Below are positions 8,355 through 17,038 of a stretch of DNA of 33,101 bases, one piece after another (positions within the stretch are counted from its first letter, which is position 1; every line of letters starts with the position of its first letter). Source of the DNA: a bacterium (GTDB taxonomy: Bacteria > UBP4 > UBA4092 > JAOAEQ01); the NCBI GenBank assembly GCA_026416715.1, contig JAOAEQ010000030.1, positions 1 through 33,101 on the forward strand, given 5' to 3'. The translations under genes and the position numbers were made by a program. The notes under the pieces are model-generated. The model saw only the letters and a list, made by a program, of their open reading frames with translations, ran no database searches and was not told where the DNA came from.

Positions 8355-8867
8355 ATGATTTTGTGTGATATATGTAAAAAAGCACAGGCGACATTCCACC
8401 GAACGAATATAGTCAATAATCAGATAACTGAAATCCATCTCTGCCAGAGTTGTGCGGAAAAAGAAGGTATGGAAATTGCCGGATTAGTTAAATTGAATAT
8501 CGAAGATGCGTTAGCGAGTTTGTTGAATTATATTGCTGCAGAAGATAAAAACGGTGGTCAGATTGGTAAAGAAAAAAATCTCGTTTGCCCGCGATGCCAG
8601 TTAAGTTTCACGAAATTCAGCGAACTCGGTCGGCTCGGTTGTCCGGAATGTTATACGACGTTTGCTGCAGAACTTGAACCGCTTTTGCGTCGGTTACATG
8701 GTAGCTGTGACCATCAGGGGAAAATGCCACCGCACGCGAATCGGCTGGTCGAATTGAATAAAGAACTCCATGAATTACGTCGGCAGTTACAACTGGCATT
8801 AAAAGAAGAAGATTTTGAACGCGCGGCACAACTTCGGGATGCAATTAAAAAGGCAGAGATGATTTAA
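8355..8867 (+). CDS. McsA-like zinc/UVR-domain protein
   Basis: A 170-residue protein with two CxxC pairs at the N-terminus (CDICKKAQ, CQSCAEKEGM), two more in the middle (VCPRCQLSF, GCPECYTTF) and a UVR helix pair at the C-terminus (LQLALKEEDFERAAQLRDAI). This is the layout of McsA, which in Firmicutes activates the protein-arginine kinase McsB and modulates CtsR/ClpC. Neither mcsB, ctsR nor clpC is next to it, so the partner is unknown. The UVR motif is shared with UvrB/UvrC. Its stop codon overlaps that of the convergent flavoprotein gene. Confidence 0.85.
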   Translation: MILCDICKKAQATFHRTNIVNNQITEIHLCQSCAEKEGMEIAGLVKLNIEDALASLLNYIAAEDKNGGQIGKEKNLVCPRCQLSFTKFSELGRLGCPECYTTFAAELEPLLRRLHGSCDHQGKMPPHANRLVELNKELHELRRQLQLALKEEDFERAAQLRDAIKKAEMI

Positions 8868-10129
8868 CACTGCTTCGTAGCCGCACTTTTCCCAGCAAGG
8901 TAACCGGTACTAAATGCCATCTGGAGATTATATCCACCGGATTTCCCGGTTACATCAATTATTTCTCCTGCAAAATATAATCCGTTAATTCGCTTCGACT
9001 CCATCGTTTTTGAATTGATTTCTTCAATAGCAATTCCACCAGCAGTAACCATAGCTTCTTCCAGCGGACGGAGTCGCGTTATCGTAATTGGGAACTGCTT
9101 GATATATTTGATTATGTTGATTCGGTCAGGTTTCGTTATTTGGGATACCGATTTCACGGGCGGAACTTTTGCTCGTTCTAAAATAACTGCGATGATTCTC
9201 TGCGGTAATAGAGCGGATAATGCGGTCTGGATCTGCTGTTTTGGATGTTCGAGAAATAACGAACGAAACCGATTGTCTAGACTGGATACTGTTTCACCAG
9301 GACATAAGTCTAAATTCAGCGATACTAACCCCTGATGTAGGAGAGAACCGAGGAGTTCGCTATTATCCAGTATAATCGGACCGGAGAGGCCAAAATGCGT
9401 GAAAATGATATCTCCCTGAACCTGCAGTTTTTTAGGGTTCGTTTGGGTAGTCAATCGAATGTTATTAAGCGAGATACCTTTCAATTGTTGAATCCAAGGT
9501 TCAGCGGTTTCTACAGGGACTAATGCGGGACGCAACGGGTTAACTTGAATGTTAAGTTGTTGTGCTATTGTAAATCCATCTCCGGTTGACCCGGTTGCTG
9601 TATATGATTTCCCGCCTGTACATAGAATTACTGCTGATGCTGGATAAAAACGATGATCAACCGTTGTAACGCCAATAACCTTATTCGATTGTTTTATAAC
9701 TTTGGTTACTCGAGAGTTATATACAATCTGCACATGATTTTCAATCAGATAGCGATGTAATGCTTGAACAACCTCCGCGGCGTTATCCGATTTCGGGAAT
9801 ACCCGGCCATCAGGCTCGGTCTTCGTCTTAACTCCAAGCGATTCAAAGAACCGGATGGTATCCCAGTTCGAAAAAGCAGTGATTGCAGAATATAAGAATT
9901 TCCCAGTTTTTCCGTATCCAAGGATGAACGAGCTCATAGCTCGTTCATCCCTGGTCAAGTTACACCGTCCGTGTCCGGTTAATCCGAGTTTCAGACCCAA
10001 TCGGCTATTTCTTTCTAGCAGAATAACTTTAGCGCCGAATTTCGCTGCGGTTCCAGCGGCGAGCATCCCTGCCGGACCGCCACCAATAACCAGTATTGGT
10101 TTAACAATGTTGACATGCGAAAACGTCAT
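8864..10129 (-). CDS. BaiN/HI0933-family FAD-dependent oxidoreductase
   Basis: A 421-residue flavoprotein. The N-terminal FAD-binding Rossmann motif is VIGGGPAGMLAAGTAAKFGA, followed by the family block KLGLTGHGRCNLTRD. Later landmarks are ILCTGGKSYTATGSTGDGF, GDIIFTHFGLSGPIIL and the C-terminal MVTAGGIAIEEI...GLYFAGEIIDVTGKSGGYN. This matches the HI0933-like family (aminoacetone oxidase or BaiN annotations); the true substrate is generally unknown. Residues 61-69 are encoded by a perfect 13-bp inverted repeat (see 9918-9954). The 3' end overlaps the convergent McsA-like gene by 4 bp. Confidence 0.9.
   Translation of the reverse strand: MTFSHVNIVKPILVIGGGPAGMLAAGTAAKFGAKVILLERNSRLGLKLGLTGHGRCNLTRDERAMSSFILGYGKTGKFLYSAITAFSNWDTIRFFESLGVKTKTEPDGRVFPKSDNAAEVVQALHRYLIENHVQIVYNSRVTKVIKQSNKVIGVTTVDHRFYPASAVILCTGGKSYTATGSTGDGFTIAQQLNIQVNPLRPALVPVETAEPWIQQLKGISLNNIRLTTQTNPKKLQVQGDIIFTHFGLSGPIILDNSELLGSLLHQGLVSLNLDLCPGETVSSLDNRFRSLFLEHPKQQIQTALSALLPQRIIAVILERAKVPPVKSVSQITKPDRINIIKYIKQFPITITRLRPLEEAMVTAGGIAIEEINSKTMESKRINGLYFAGEIIDVTGKSGGYNLQMAFSTGYLAGKSAATKQC
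9918..9954. repeat. Near-perfect palindrome inside the flavoprotein gene
   Basis: GGATGAACGAGCT (9922-9934) and AGCTCGTTCATCC (9938-9950) are perfect inverted arms of 13 bp around a 3-nt CAT. Beyond one A.C mismatch (9921/9951), three further pairs extend it to 9918-9954. It stays in frame in the host gene. Confidence 0.85.
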
Positions 10130-10149
10130 GGTGTTAGGAGTGGATTAGA

Positions 10150-10923
10150 TTATAAGGAACTGCTCATCATTTCCGATACCGTAACGAATTTATAGCCGTG
10201 CGATTTAAGTTCATGAATTATCTCCGGTAGCGCTGTTACTATTTGATCATGGTCATCATGACAGAGGATGATAGAACCGTTTCGAACTGAGTTTAAAATA
10301 TTCTTTTTAATGGCAGCGATTCCTGGTCTCGACCAATCCCGAGAATCGACCGACCAGAGTACTACATCGAATTTCCGTAACGCAAGTTCTGCTAATGACC
10401 GGCCATTGAATACCCCCCATGGCGGACGAAACAAAACCGTATTTGTTCCAGTTAATTTCTGAACAATATCCCGCGTTCGCTCAAGTTCTTGTTTGATTTT
10501 TATAGACGGTACTTTGGTTAACATAACATGGGAATAAGTATGATTACCAATTTCATGTCCAGCGAGATGGATTTGTTTAACTAATTCTGGTTGCTGCTCC
10601 GCATGGTGCCCGATTAAAAAAAATGTTGCCCGTACTTGTTCCTGTTCTAATATTTTCAACACCTTGGGTGTATATTTCGGATTCGGACCATCATCAAACG
10701 TCAATGCAATATATTTATTCTGATTATTTCCTGCCCAGATTACACGCGTATTGATTCCTTTTAATAAGGCTTCGTATAAACGATAATCAATGATACTATC
10801 GAAACTCAACGGTGGTGGATACATTGCTTTCTGAGCAAAATTAGTATCTTTACTTAAGGATAAAGAAAAACTCAATAAGATAAATAAACAAGCAGGGATC
10901 TTGATTTTATTACCCAATTTCAT
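10150..10923 (-). CDS. Exported polysaccharide deacetylase (NodB domain)
   Basis: About 257 residues. The N-terminal signal peptide has a hydrophobic core (ACLFILLSFSLSLS). The NodB homology domain follows with motif 1 IALTFDDGPNP (catalytic and metal Asp), motif 2 EIGNHTYSHVML (two metal His), motif 3 LFRPPWGVF, motif 4 DVVLWSVDSRDW and a C-terminal ILCHDDHD in place of the commoner LLHD. These enzymes N- or O-deacetylate chitin-, peptidoglycan- or acetyl-sugar-type polymers outside the cytoplasm. Two ATG codons are adjacent (10926, 10923); AAAGGGAGA is better spaced for the second. The PIG-L-type gene ends 27 bp upstream on the same strand. Confidence 0.92.
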   Translation of the reverse strand: MKLGNKIKIPACLFILLSFSLSLSKDTNFAQKAMYPPPLSFDSIIDYRLYEALLKGINTRVIWAGNNQNKYIALTFDDGPNPKYTPKVLKILEQEQVRATFFLIGHHAEQQPELVKQIHLAGHEIGNHTYSHVMLTKVPSIKIKQELERTRDIVQKLTGTNTVLFRPPWGVFNGRSLAELALRKFDVVLWSVDSRDWSRPGIAAIKKNILNSVRNGSIILCHDDHDQIVTALPEIIHELKSHGYKFVTVSEMMSSSL

Positions 10924-10953
10924 CATTATCTCCCTTTCGTTAAATTCATTTGA

Positions 10954-12327
10954 CTATTTAATTTTAATAATTCTCCAAGCTGCCCAGTCTAATGGTACTT
11001 CTGTTAAATAAGTCCTAGCACTGGTTAATATTTGCTGGGGATCGCCAAGTATATGTAACGGAATATACATTGTAATTTCCTGCGGAGTTCGGTTGATTTT
11101 AACTATATTAAGAGGTAGTAAAGTATTTTGGTCGAAAATTTGATGCCGTAATAACCCAAAATTAATATGCAGTTTCGGCATCGAAGCGAAATTTCGGTCG
11201 TGTCGATATCCAAAAACATATACGGATACGCTAACCGTTTTCCCGATAGAACGAGAAAGTTTAATTGTTAACACAAGATTATTTTGCGTATCGATATGGA
11301 TTAGCCGCTGTTCAACACCAATATAATCTAACTGCTCAATTTCAGTAAGCTGTTCGGGTATATCTAATGGTTGAGAGTTGCCCTTGGAAACCATAGTCGG
11401 AACTGAATTTGGGTTTAAAAACAGCGTCGGAAAATCACCAAATACTTCATTATTCCGAACAAACGAAATCAAAAGTGAGCGATGAGATTCATATTGTGTT
11501 TTATGTTTGTTTAATGCAGCAAGTTTGTGGAATATCTCGTCAGGTTGCAAATGATATTGATGCCAGACGATCTCCTGCTGCAATACGTATGGCATAACCA
11601 GCGGTTGGTTCGGTATGTATTTTCTTGGTTTAGGCCAATTCTTATAATGAATTAGATAAGGATAAAGTGACGGCTGGATTTCGTCGTGTAAATTCCATAA
11701 CGCAATTTGCGTGAATAGATATAATGCTTGATGGTCTGGATTAAAATCAGCTGGATGCGAAAGGAATATCTTAGTCGGTTTATATTCACGAAGAATGGCG
11801 GTGATATCTTTGAGTATCTCATCTCCTTTATAGAGTGCTCCCGGACGAAATGCGTTCGGATACGGTACGGCGGTAACTCGGGTAAACATACTTTCCGCAA
11901 CTGGACTTTTGTTCCAATGGGATAACCAGATACGCAGGGTTCGAAAATCGGGATATCCTAAAAAAGTTATCTGATTCGCGGGGATACCTAGCATTGCATC
12001 CGCTTGAATTGCTTCCTCATGTCGAATTAATCCCATTTGTTTAACCGCTTTCGGTAACAATACCGGATGTTTTCGATAGACGAAAAATGACCATTCATTG
12101 TTATCGCCATAGGTTAAAAAGACAACGCGGACGGGAACCCGTAATTTTACTGCAGCTTGGATTATTCCAGCACACCCAAGTACTTCATCATCCGGATGCG
12201 GAGCAAGAATTAGGATTCGGTCGGAGTGGGAAAGCGTCAAATTCGTCTGAGCGCATAATCTTGTAATGAAGGTTATGCAAAATAACACTAAGCTAAGAGG
12301 ACTCAAAGAAAATCGTAGATTGACCAT
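10954..12327 (-). CDS. Exported PIG-L/LmbE-family deacetylase
   Basis: A 457-residue protein with a signal peptide (hydrophobic LSLVLFCITFITRLCAQ) and a PIG-L fold: ILILAPHPDDEVLGCAGII near residue 35 supplies the zinc-binding His-Pro-Asp-Asp, and IFLSHPADFNPDHQALYLF supplies the second His motif. Family members remove N-acetyl groups from GlcNAc-type substrates. Residues after about 270 form an extra domain I do not recognise, roughly doubling the usual length. It lies directly upstream of the NodB-type deacetylase, so both may act on the same exported glycan. Confidence 0.88.
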   Translation of the reverse strand: MVNLRFSLSPLSLVLFCITFITRLCAQTNLTLSHSDRILILAPHPDDEVLGCAGIIQAAVKLRVPVRVVFLTYGDNNEWSFFVYRKHPVLLPKAVKQMGLIRHEEAIQADAMLGIPANQITFLGYPDFRTLRIWLSHWNKSPVAESMFTRVTAVPYPNAFRPGALYKGDEILKDITAILREYKPTKIFLSHPADFNPDHQALYLFTQIALWNLHDEIQPSLYPYLIHYKNWPKPRKYIPNQPLVMPYVLQQEIVWHQYHLQPDEIFHKLAALNKHKTQYESHRSLLISFVRNNEVFGDFPTLFLNPNSVPTMVSKGNSQPLDIPEQLTEIEQLDYIGVEQRLIHIDTQNNLVLTIKLSRSIGKTVSVSVYVFGYRHDRNFASMPKLHINFGLLRHQIFDQNTLLPLNIVKINRTPQEITMYIPLHILGDPQQILTSARTYLTEVPLDWAAWRIIKIK

Positions 12328-12395
12328 AATTCCATTTGTTTTAAAACAGTGTAATAATCAATATTTAGGTTTTCATCGCGGCACCTCAGTGTTCA

Positions 12396-13049
12396 TTATA
12401 ACTTTTTACCAAAAATATAATAGGGTAAATCGTAGCCGAAATGATAGTGTAAACAAGTCAATTTAGTTGAATATAATAATTCAAATCCCATTTTCTGAAA
12501 AAAAAGTTTCGCTGATTCTGAAACGGTTCCAAAATGAACTCCAGGAATATTGTTTGATTTTAAATACGTTATGTAATATCCAAGTAGTTTACTACCGATA
12601 TTGCGTCCCCGATATTGTTTATCCAAATTGATATGCAACGTAGCCGGATATTCTTTAGAATAATCGGGAATACGAAATTCGCCTTTCATTAAGCTAAGGA
12701 AGATATGCCATAGTAAGCGGACAGTATTCCCGTGAAAAATTGTTCCGGTTTTTATTCCACGAACGATAACGTTCGGGAGAATCCTTTTTAGATACCCAAT
12801 GCGTACTTTCCGGATGTCTGTTGACCCAATAAGATATCCGACAACTCGCGGGTTGTCCATGGCGACAAAACACGATTCCGGTTCATAATCAGTAAAATAA
12901 CGGGTTAAGATGTCGGCAAGAATATCTTCATTATCAATAAATAGATTATGCGGTTCCTCCAGAAACGCAGTCATACAACTGATTCTGCGAACCGACTCGC
13001 GATCGATTGGTTGATAGTTACGGATGACAATAGTATTCAGTTCCATCAT
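12396..13049 (-). CDS. GNAT-family N-acetyltransferase
   Basis: A 217-residue protein. The acetyl-CoA-binding motif A is LHINLDKQYRGRNIGSKLLG, with the R/QxxGxG/A-type pyrophosphate loop, followed by GVHFGTVSESAKLFFQKMGF, the usual motif B. The N-terminal part (ESCFVAMDNPRVVGYLIGST) matches the central beta strands. The acceptor substrate cannot be told. A short GTAGG precedes the tandem ATG codons. It lies 69 bp upstream of the PIG-L-type gene and could be co-transcribed with it. Confidence 0.85.
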   Translation of the reverse strand: MMELNTIVIRNYQPIDRESVRRISCMTAFLEEPHNLFIDNEDILADILTRYFTDYEPESCFVAMDNPRVVGYLIGSTDIRKVRIGYLKRILPNVIVRGIKTGTIFHGNTVRLLWHIFLSLMKGEFRIPDYSKEYPATLHINLDKQYRGRNIGSKLLGYYITYLKSNNIPGVHFGTVSESAKLFFQKMGFELLYSTKLTCLHYHFGYDLPYYIFGKKL

Positions 13050-13240
13050 AACCTACAATTTCTTCAACAATTAGCAAACAACAGAAAACATGCTGATACG
13101 ATATAAAAATTTTAACATTGCGTATCTGATTTGAACAAGATAATGGTTCGGTAGGATATCATATTTGAAATTAGGTTTACCTCTTGCAGAATTAGTTCCT
13201 TTGATGTTAAGTTGTATGTATTTGAATGAAAGGGTTTTAT

Positions 13241-13732
13241 ATGGGCTATATTGATAGAAATCTGGTTGCAGGTGAGCACGTGGTATTTCGCACTAAACTG
13301 CATTGGATTATCTATACAAAATCAATCATTTTATTGATACTCGCGATTCTTGTATATTTATTAGGTATGTTTTATCCAATAGTTGAGGATATACGCAGAT
13401 TCTATTATATCATTGCTAGCGTTTTAATTTTTCTTTCGGTAATTTTGTTTATTCCAGCGTGGTTGAAATATATATCATCCGAATTCGGGGTAACTACTAG
13501 CCGGGTGTTGATTAAAGTCGGATTTATCAGCCGGAACTCGTTTGAGCTATTGATATCTAAAATCGAAGGAATTGGCGTTGACCAGAGTATTCTTGGCAGG
13601 ATTCTTAACTACGGCACAATTATTGTTAGCGGAACCGGTGGAACCAAAGAATCGTTCGCATTAATAGCTAAACCGCTAGAGTTTCGGAAAAAAGTACAAG
13701 AACAGATTATTTCTCTACAAACACTGAAATAA
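13241..13732 (+). CDS. Bacterial PH-domain (YdbS/YdbT-like) membrane protein
   Basis: A 163-residue protein. After a short N-terminal stretch (RNLVAGEHVVFRTKLHW) come two transmembrane helices (about 27-45 and 57-79) and then a bacterial PH domain (FGVTTSRVLIKVGFISRN, ISKIEGIGVDQSILGRILNY, GTIIVSGTGGTKESF). The family is often annotated bPH2 or DUF304; its role is unknown. The frame opens at ATG 13226, but GAAAGGG (13228-13234) lies inside it and is spaced for ATG 13241. Confidence 0.85.
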   Translation: MGYIDRNLVAGEHVVFRTKLHWIIYTKSIILLILAILVYLLGMFYPIVEDIRRFYYIIASVLIFLSVILFIPAWLKYISSEFGVTTSRVLIKVGFISRNSFELLISKIEGIGVDQSILGRILNYGTIIVSGTGGTKESFALIAKPLEFRKKVQEQIISLQTLK

Positions 13733-14204
13733 AACGACTCCGGAAAAAGACATAAACTTTTTATTCTAGTCGGTTAAATTTGATAACGGTAAGGATGAAA
13801 ATGATTATGCGGAATTAAAATTTCCGCATACGCGACTATTAAATTTGGGATTATACTTGTTTGTCAAACCCAGTAAAAAACATAAATGGGATTTCTTCTC
13901 TTAACATTGGTTTTTCCCCAAAATATTCGGAGTTAAACGCATTAAACTCCCATCAACCATTCAAGGACGAGAAGTGGTTTGCTGGACTTCTGAAGAATCT
14001 ATCGTCAGACAACTTATGGCAAACAATAGGATTACTGCATTATTGTTTCAGTTAGATGAACTGGTTCAAAATAATAACGGCGAATTTCTCGTTAACGATA
14101 ATGGGATACCCCTGCGATTTCCGCTCTTTTTCTAATCGGTATGCTCATTTATCTCGGGTGCGATATGATTAAAGAGTTAAAATAACAGCTTCGCTCAGAA
14201 GATA
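13733..14204. other. Long intergenic region with a hairpin and a short ORF
   Basis: About 470 bp between the convergent PH-domain and valS genes. It holds a 9-bp perfect hairpin (TATGCGGAA at 13806-13814 with TTCCGCATA at 13822-13830, 7-nt loop) that lacks a T-run, and a short protein-like frame ending at 14135. Otherwise I see no gene. Confidence 0.55.
13974..14135 (+). pseudogene. Short ORF or gene remnant
   Basis: A frame of 53 codons from GTG 13974 to TAA 14133-14135, with AAGGA about 6 nt before the GTG. The same frame is open back to 13905 but without a normal start codon upstream. The translation (EESIVRQLMANN, LLFQLDELVQNNNGEFLV) has the hydrophobic/charged pattern of a real protein rather than random sequence. 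It could be a genuine small protein or the 3' remnant of a decayed gene. I recognise no family. Confidence 0.3.
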
Positions 14205-16862
14205 TCATCTTTTCGAGAATAGGGATAGTTTCTCCTGCAGTTTTCCGAGTTCATTAGTTAACTGGGTGAATTTATCTTTTTCTTTTTGGACTACTGCTGC
14301 TGGTGCTCGGTGGATAAACGATTCATTTTTTAATTTGTTTTCAACAAAGGCTATCTCTTTTTTCAGCTTGTCAATTTCGGTTTGCAGCCGTTTCCGTTCA
14401 GTTTCTATCAGTTCTGTTGGCATCGGAATATAGACATCTATATCATCAACAATAGCCGTTGAAACCGTTTTAGGTAACGATACCTGTTCAGTAATCTGTA
14501 GTTCGGATATAGGAACCAATGTCTTTATGTAGTGAGCATACTGATGTAATAAATTGCGTTTCGCTGCATTGTTCGATTGAATTAATACTTCTGATTTCAT
14601 CGCTGGCGGAATATTCATTTCACTTCGAATATTGCGAATACTCACGACAACGCGCATCAGGATATCCATATGAGTTTCTGCAGCGGCATCAACTAAATTC
14701 ATGTCATATCTACACCAGTCAGCAATCATGATACTTTCAGTTTCTTTCTTTATCGGAAGCTGCTGCCATATTTCTTCTGTAATGAATGGCATGAACGGAT
14801 GCAATAAACGTAAAGTATTATCGAAAACATAGATAGCTACCGATAACGCGGTGTTTTTTTCTTCATTCGTTCCGCGCAACCGCGGTTTAATCAACTCTAG
14901 ATACCAATCACAATATTCATGCCAGATGAATTGATACAGTGCATGCGCAGCTTTATCGAATTCATAGTCGGTTAACCCTTCATCAACCTTTTTTGCCGTG
15001 GTATTCAACCGACTGCGTATCCATCGGTCAGCTAACGATAGCTTATCCATTTCGGATTTCGTATTTCGGATTTCGGATTTCTCGTCTAGATTCATGAGAA
15101 CCAAGCGGGATGCGTTCCAAATCTTATTCGCAAAATTCCGGTATCCTTCAATTCGTTCTTCAGAAAGATTAATATTCCGGCCTTGTGCCGCTAATGCGCA
15201 GAGCGTAAACCGAACCGCATCGGTTCCCTGCTGTTCCATGACTTCGAGTGGGTCAATAGCGTTTCCGAGCGATTTGCTCATTTTTCTTCCGGTAGCGTCT
15301 CGGACTAATGCATGGATATAAACATCTCGAAATGGAACATCGTTGCGAAACTTCAATCCCATAATGATCATACGCGCAACCCAGAAGAAAATAATATCAT
15401 ACGCGGTAACCAGAACTGATGTGGGATAGAATACTTTTAAATCTTTCGTTTCTTCCGGCCAGCCGAGGGTAGAAAATGGCCAGAGCGCGGATGAGAACCA
15501 GGTGTCGAGAATATCTGGGTCTTGCGTAATCAGTCCACTTCCGCAATGGACGCAGACAGTCGGGTCAGTTCGGGTAACCGTTTCGTTCCCGCAGGTATCA
15601 CAATACCAGACCGGTATCCGATGACCCCACCATAACTGACGGGAAATACACCAATCCCGAACATTTTCCATCCAGTGGTAGTAGGTTGTCGTCCAGCTCT
15701 CCGGATAAAACCTGATTCTTCCTTGTTTAACTGCAGCAATAGCCGGTTCTGCTAGCGGTCGCATTTTGACGAACCATTGCAACGAAAGATATGGTTCGAT
15801 AGTCGTATGACAGCGATAACAATGTCCGACTTGATGGAGATAATCTTCTGTTTTCTCTAACAGTCCTTCAGCTTTCAAATCTTCAACCACTTTTTTCCGA
15901 GCCGCATATCGGTCTAGCCCAGCATATTGTACTCCGTTGTCGTTAATCATTCCGGTGGTAGTAAACACATTGATTTGGAGCAGACGATGTTTCAATCCCA
16001 CCTGGAAATCGTTCGGGTCATGGGCAGGTGTGATTTTTAATGCGCCAGTACCGAATTTCGGGTCAACATAATCATCCGCAATAATTGGTATCGGTCGTTT
16101 TAATAAGGGGAGAATTGCAGTTTTTCCAATTAAATCCTGATACCGTTCGTCGTTCGGATGAACCGCAACTGCGGTATCACCGAGCATTGTTTCTGGTCGA
16201 GTCGTTGCTACGGTAATAAACCGATTCGTGCCATGTACCGGATATTTAATATAATACAAATATCCTTTCGTTTCTTTATGTTCAACTTCATCATCGGATA
16301 ACGCGGTATGACATCGCGGACACCAGTTGATAATATAATTTCCACGATAGATTAATCCTTCTTCATAAAGACGGACGAACACTTCTCGAACTGCACGGGA
16401 TAACCCTTCATCCATCGTGAACCGAGTACGCGACCAATCGCAAGAACAGCCGAGTTTTTTCAGCTGATTGATTATCGTTCCGCCATATTGTTCTTTCCAT
16501 TCCCAGGCGAGTTTTAGGAATTCTTCCCGACCGATATCTTGTCTCGATTTCCCTTGTTCTTTCAACTTGCGTTCGATAACATTATGCGTCGCGATACTCG
16601 CATGGTCAGTTCCTGGCAACCAGAGGGTATTAAATCCTTGCATGCGTTTCCAGCGAATCAGTACATCTTGTAAGGTATTATTAAATGCATGACCGATATG
16701 CAGGATTCCGGTAATATTCGGTGGCGGAATGACAATCACATACGGTGGTTTATCGGAATGTTCATCCGCATGGAAATATCCTTTATCAACCCAGAATTGA
16801 TACCATTTAGCTTCGGTAGATTTCGGGTCATATTTTGTGGTTAAATTAGCTGGTTGCGCCAT
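14205..16862 (-). CDS. valS: Valyl-tRNA synthetase
   Basis: A class I synthetase of about 885 residues that charges tRNA-Val. It has the HIGH motif (ILHIGHAFNN, about 55-58), the editing-domain stretch TTRPETMLGDTAVAVHPND, ITPAHDPNDFQVG, a zinc-type CPRC and later CDTCGNE...CVHCGS, the KMSKS loop (GRKMSKSLGN, about 527-531), the anticodon-binding domain and a C-terminal coiled coil (LQTEIDKLKKEIAFVENKL). The frame opens at TTG 16874; ATG 16862 (MAQPANL) fits better. Around residues 594-605 an extra loop is encoded by a simple dispersed repeat (see 15049-15081). Confidence 0.97.
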   Translation of the reverse strand: MAQPANLTTKYDPKSTEAKWYQFWVDKGYFHADEHSDKPPYVIVIPPPNITGILHIGHAFNNTLQDVLIRWKRMQGFNTLWLPGTDHASIATHNVIERKLKEQGKSRQDIGREEFLKLAWEWKEQYGGTIINQLKKLGCSCDWSRTRFTMDEGLSRAVREVFVRLYEEGLIYRGNYIINWCPRCHTALSDDEVEHKETKGYLYYIKYPVHGTNRFITVATTRPETMLGDTAVAVHPNDERYQDLIGKTAILPLLKRPIPIIADDYVDPKFGTGALKITPAHDPNDFQVGLKHRLLQINVFTTTGMINDNGVQYAGLDRYAARKKVVEDLKAEGLLEKTEDYLHQVGHCYRCHTTIEPYLSLQWFVKMRPLAEPAIAAVKQGRIRFYPESWTTTYYHWMENVRDWCISRQLWWGHRIPVWYCDTCGNETVTRTDPTVCVHCGSGLITQDPDILDTWFSSALWPFSTLGWPEETKDLKVFYPTSVLVTAYDIIFFWVARMIIMGLKFRNDVPFRDVYIHALVRDATGRKMSKSLGNAIDPLEVMEQQGTDAVRFTLCALAAQGRNINLSEERIEGYRNFANKIWNASRLVLMNLDEKSEIRNTKSEMDKLSLADRWIRSRLNTTAKKVDEGLTDYEFDKAAHALYQFIWHEYCDWYLELIKPRLRGTNEEKNTALSVAIYVFDNTLRLLHPFMPFITEEIWQQLPIKKETESIMIADWCRYDMNLVDAAAETHMDILMRVVVSIRNIRSEMNIPPAMKSEVLIQSNNAAKRNLLHQYAHYIKTLVPISELQITEQVSLPKTVSTAIVDDIDVYIPMPTELIETERKRLQTEIDKLKKEIAFVENKLKNESFIHRAPAAVVQKEKDKFTQLTNELGKLQEKLSLFSKR
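15049..15081. repeat. Word repeat inserted in valS
   Basis: Tandem degenerate copies of ATTTCGG/ATTTCGT over 33 bp, in frame on the minus strand, encoding KSEIRNTKSEM just before the conserved LSLADRWI. The same repeat style occurs in the intergenic regions of this window. Confidence 0.7.
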
Positions 16863-16909
16863 AATCGATAGCAAAAAAATCCCATTGCTTTTGAAAAATT
16901 TAATACTAC

Positions 16910-16939
16910 ATTATACTATAAACTCCCGCCGACTGTTAG
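16910..16939 (-). promoter_or_regulatory. Candidate valS promoter
   Basis: On the minus strand a perfect -10 TATAAT (complement of 16910-16915) stands 18 nt from CTAACA (complement of 16934-16939), a four-of-six -35. Transcription would begin about 40 nt before the valS start. Confidence 0.4.
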
Positions 16940-16965
16940 TCAGGATATTAGTTTGATATCTGGTA

Positions 16966-16995
16966 TTGACGTAGGTTGATAGCCTACGCTACTAT
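16966..16995 (+). promoter_or_regulatory. Candidate promoter containing a palindrome
   Basis: TTGACG (16966-16971) and TACTAT (16990-16995) are 18 nt apart, upstream of the flavoprotein start at 17039. The inverted repeat CGTAGGTT/AGCCTACG (16970-16977 with 16981-16988, one G.T pair, 3-nt loop) fills the spacer. The palindrome may be a dispersed element rather than an operator. Confidence 0.4.
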
Positions 16996-17038
16996 ATTTT
17001 GCACGAAATATCTATTCCAAATACACCGGAGTTATCGA

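Noticed and set aside
10110-10115. Perfect TTGACA on the plus strand
   Set aside because: It lies inside the minus-strand flavoprotein gene and no plus-strand gene follows.
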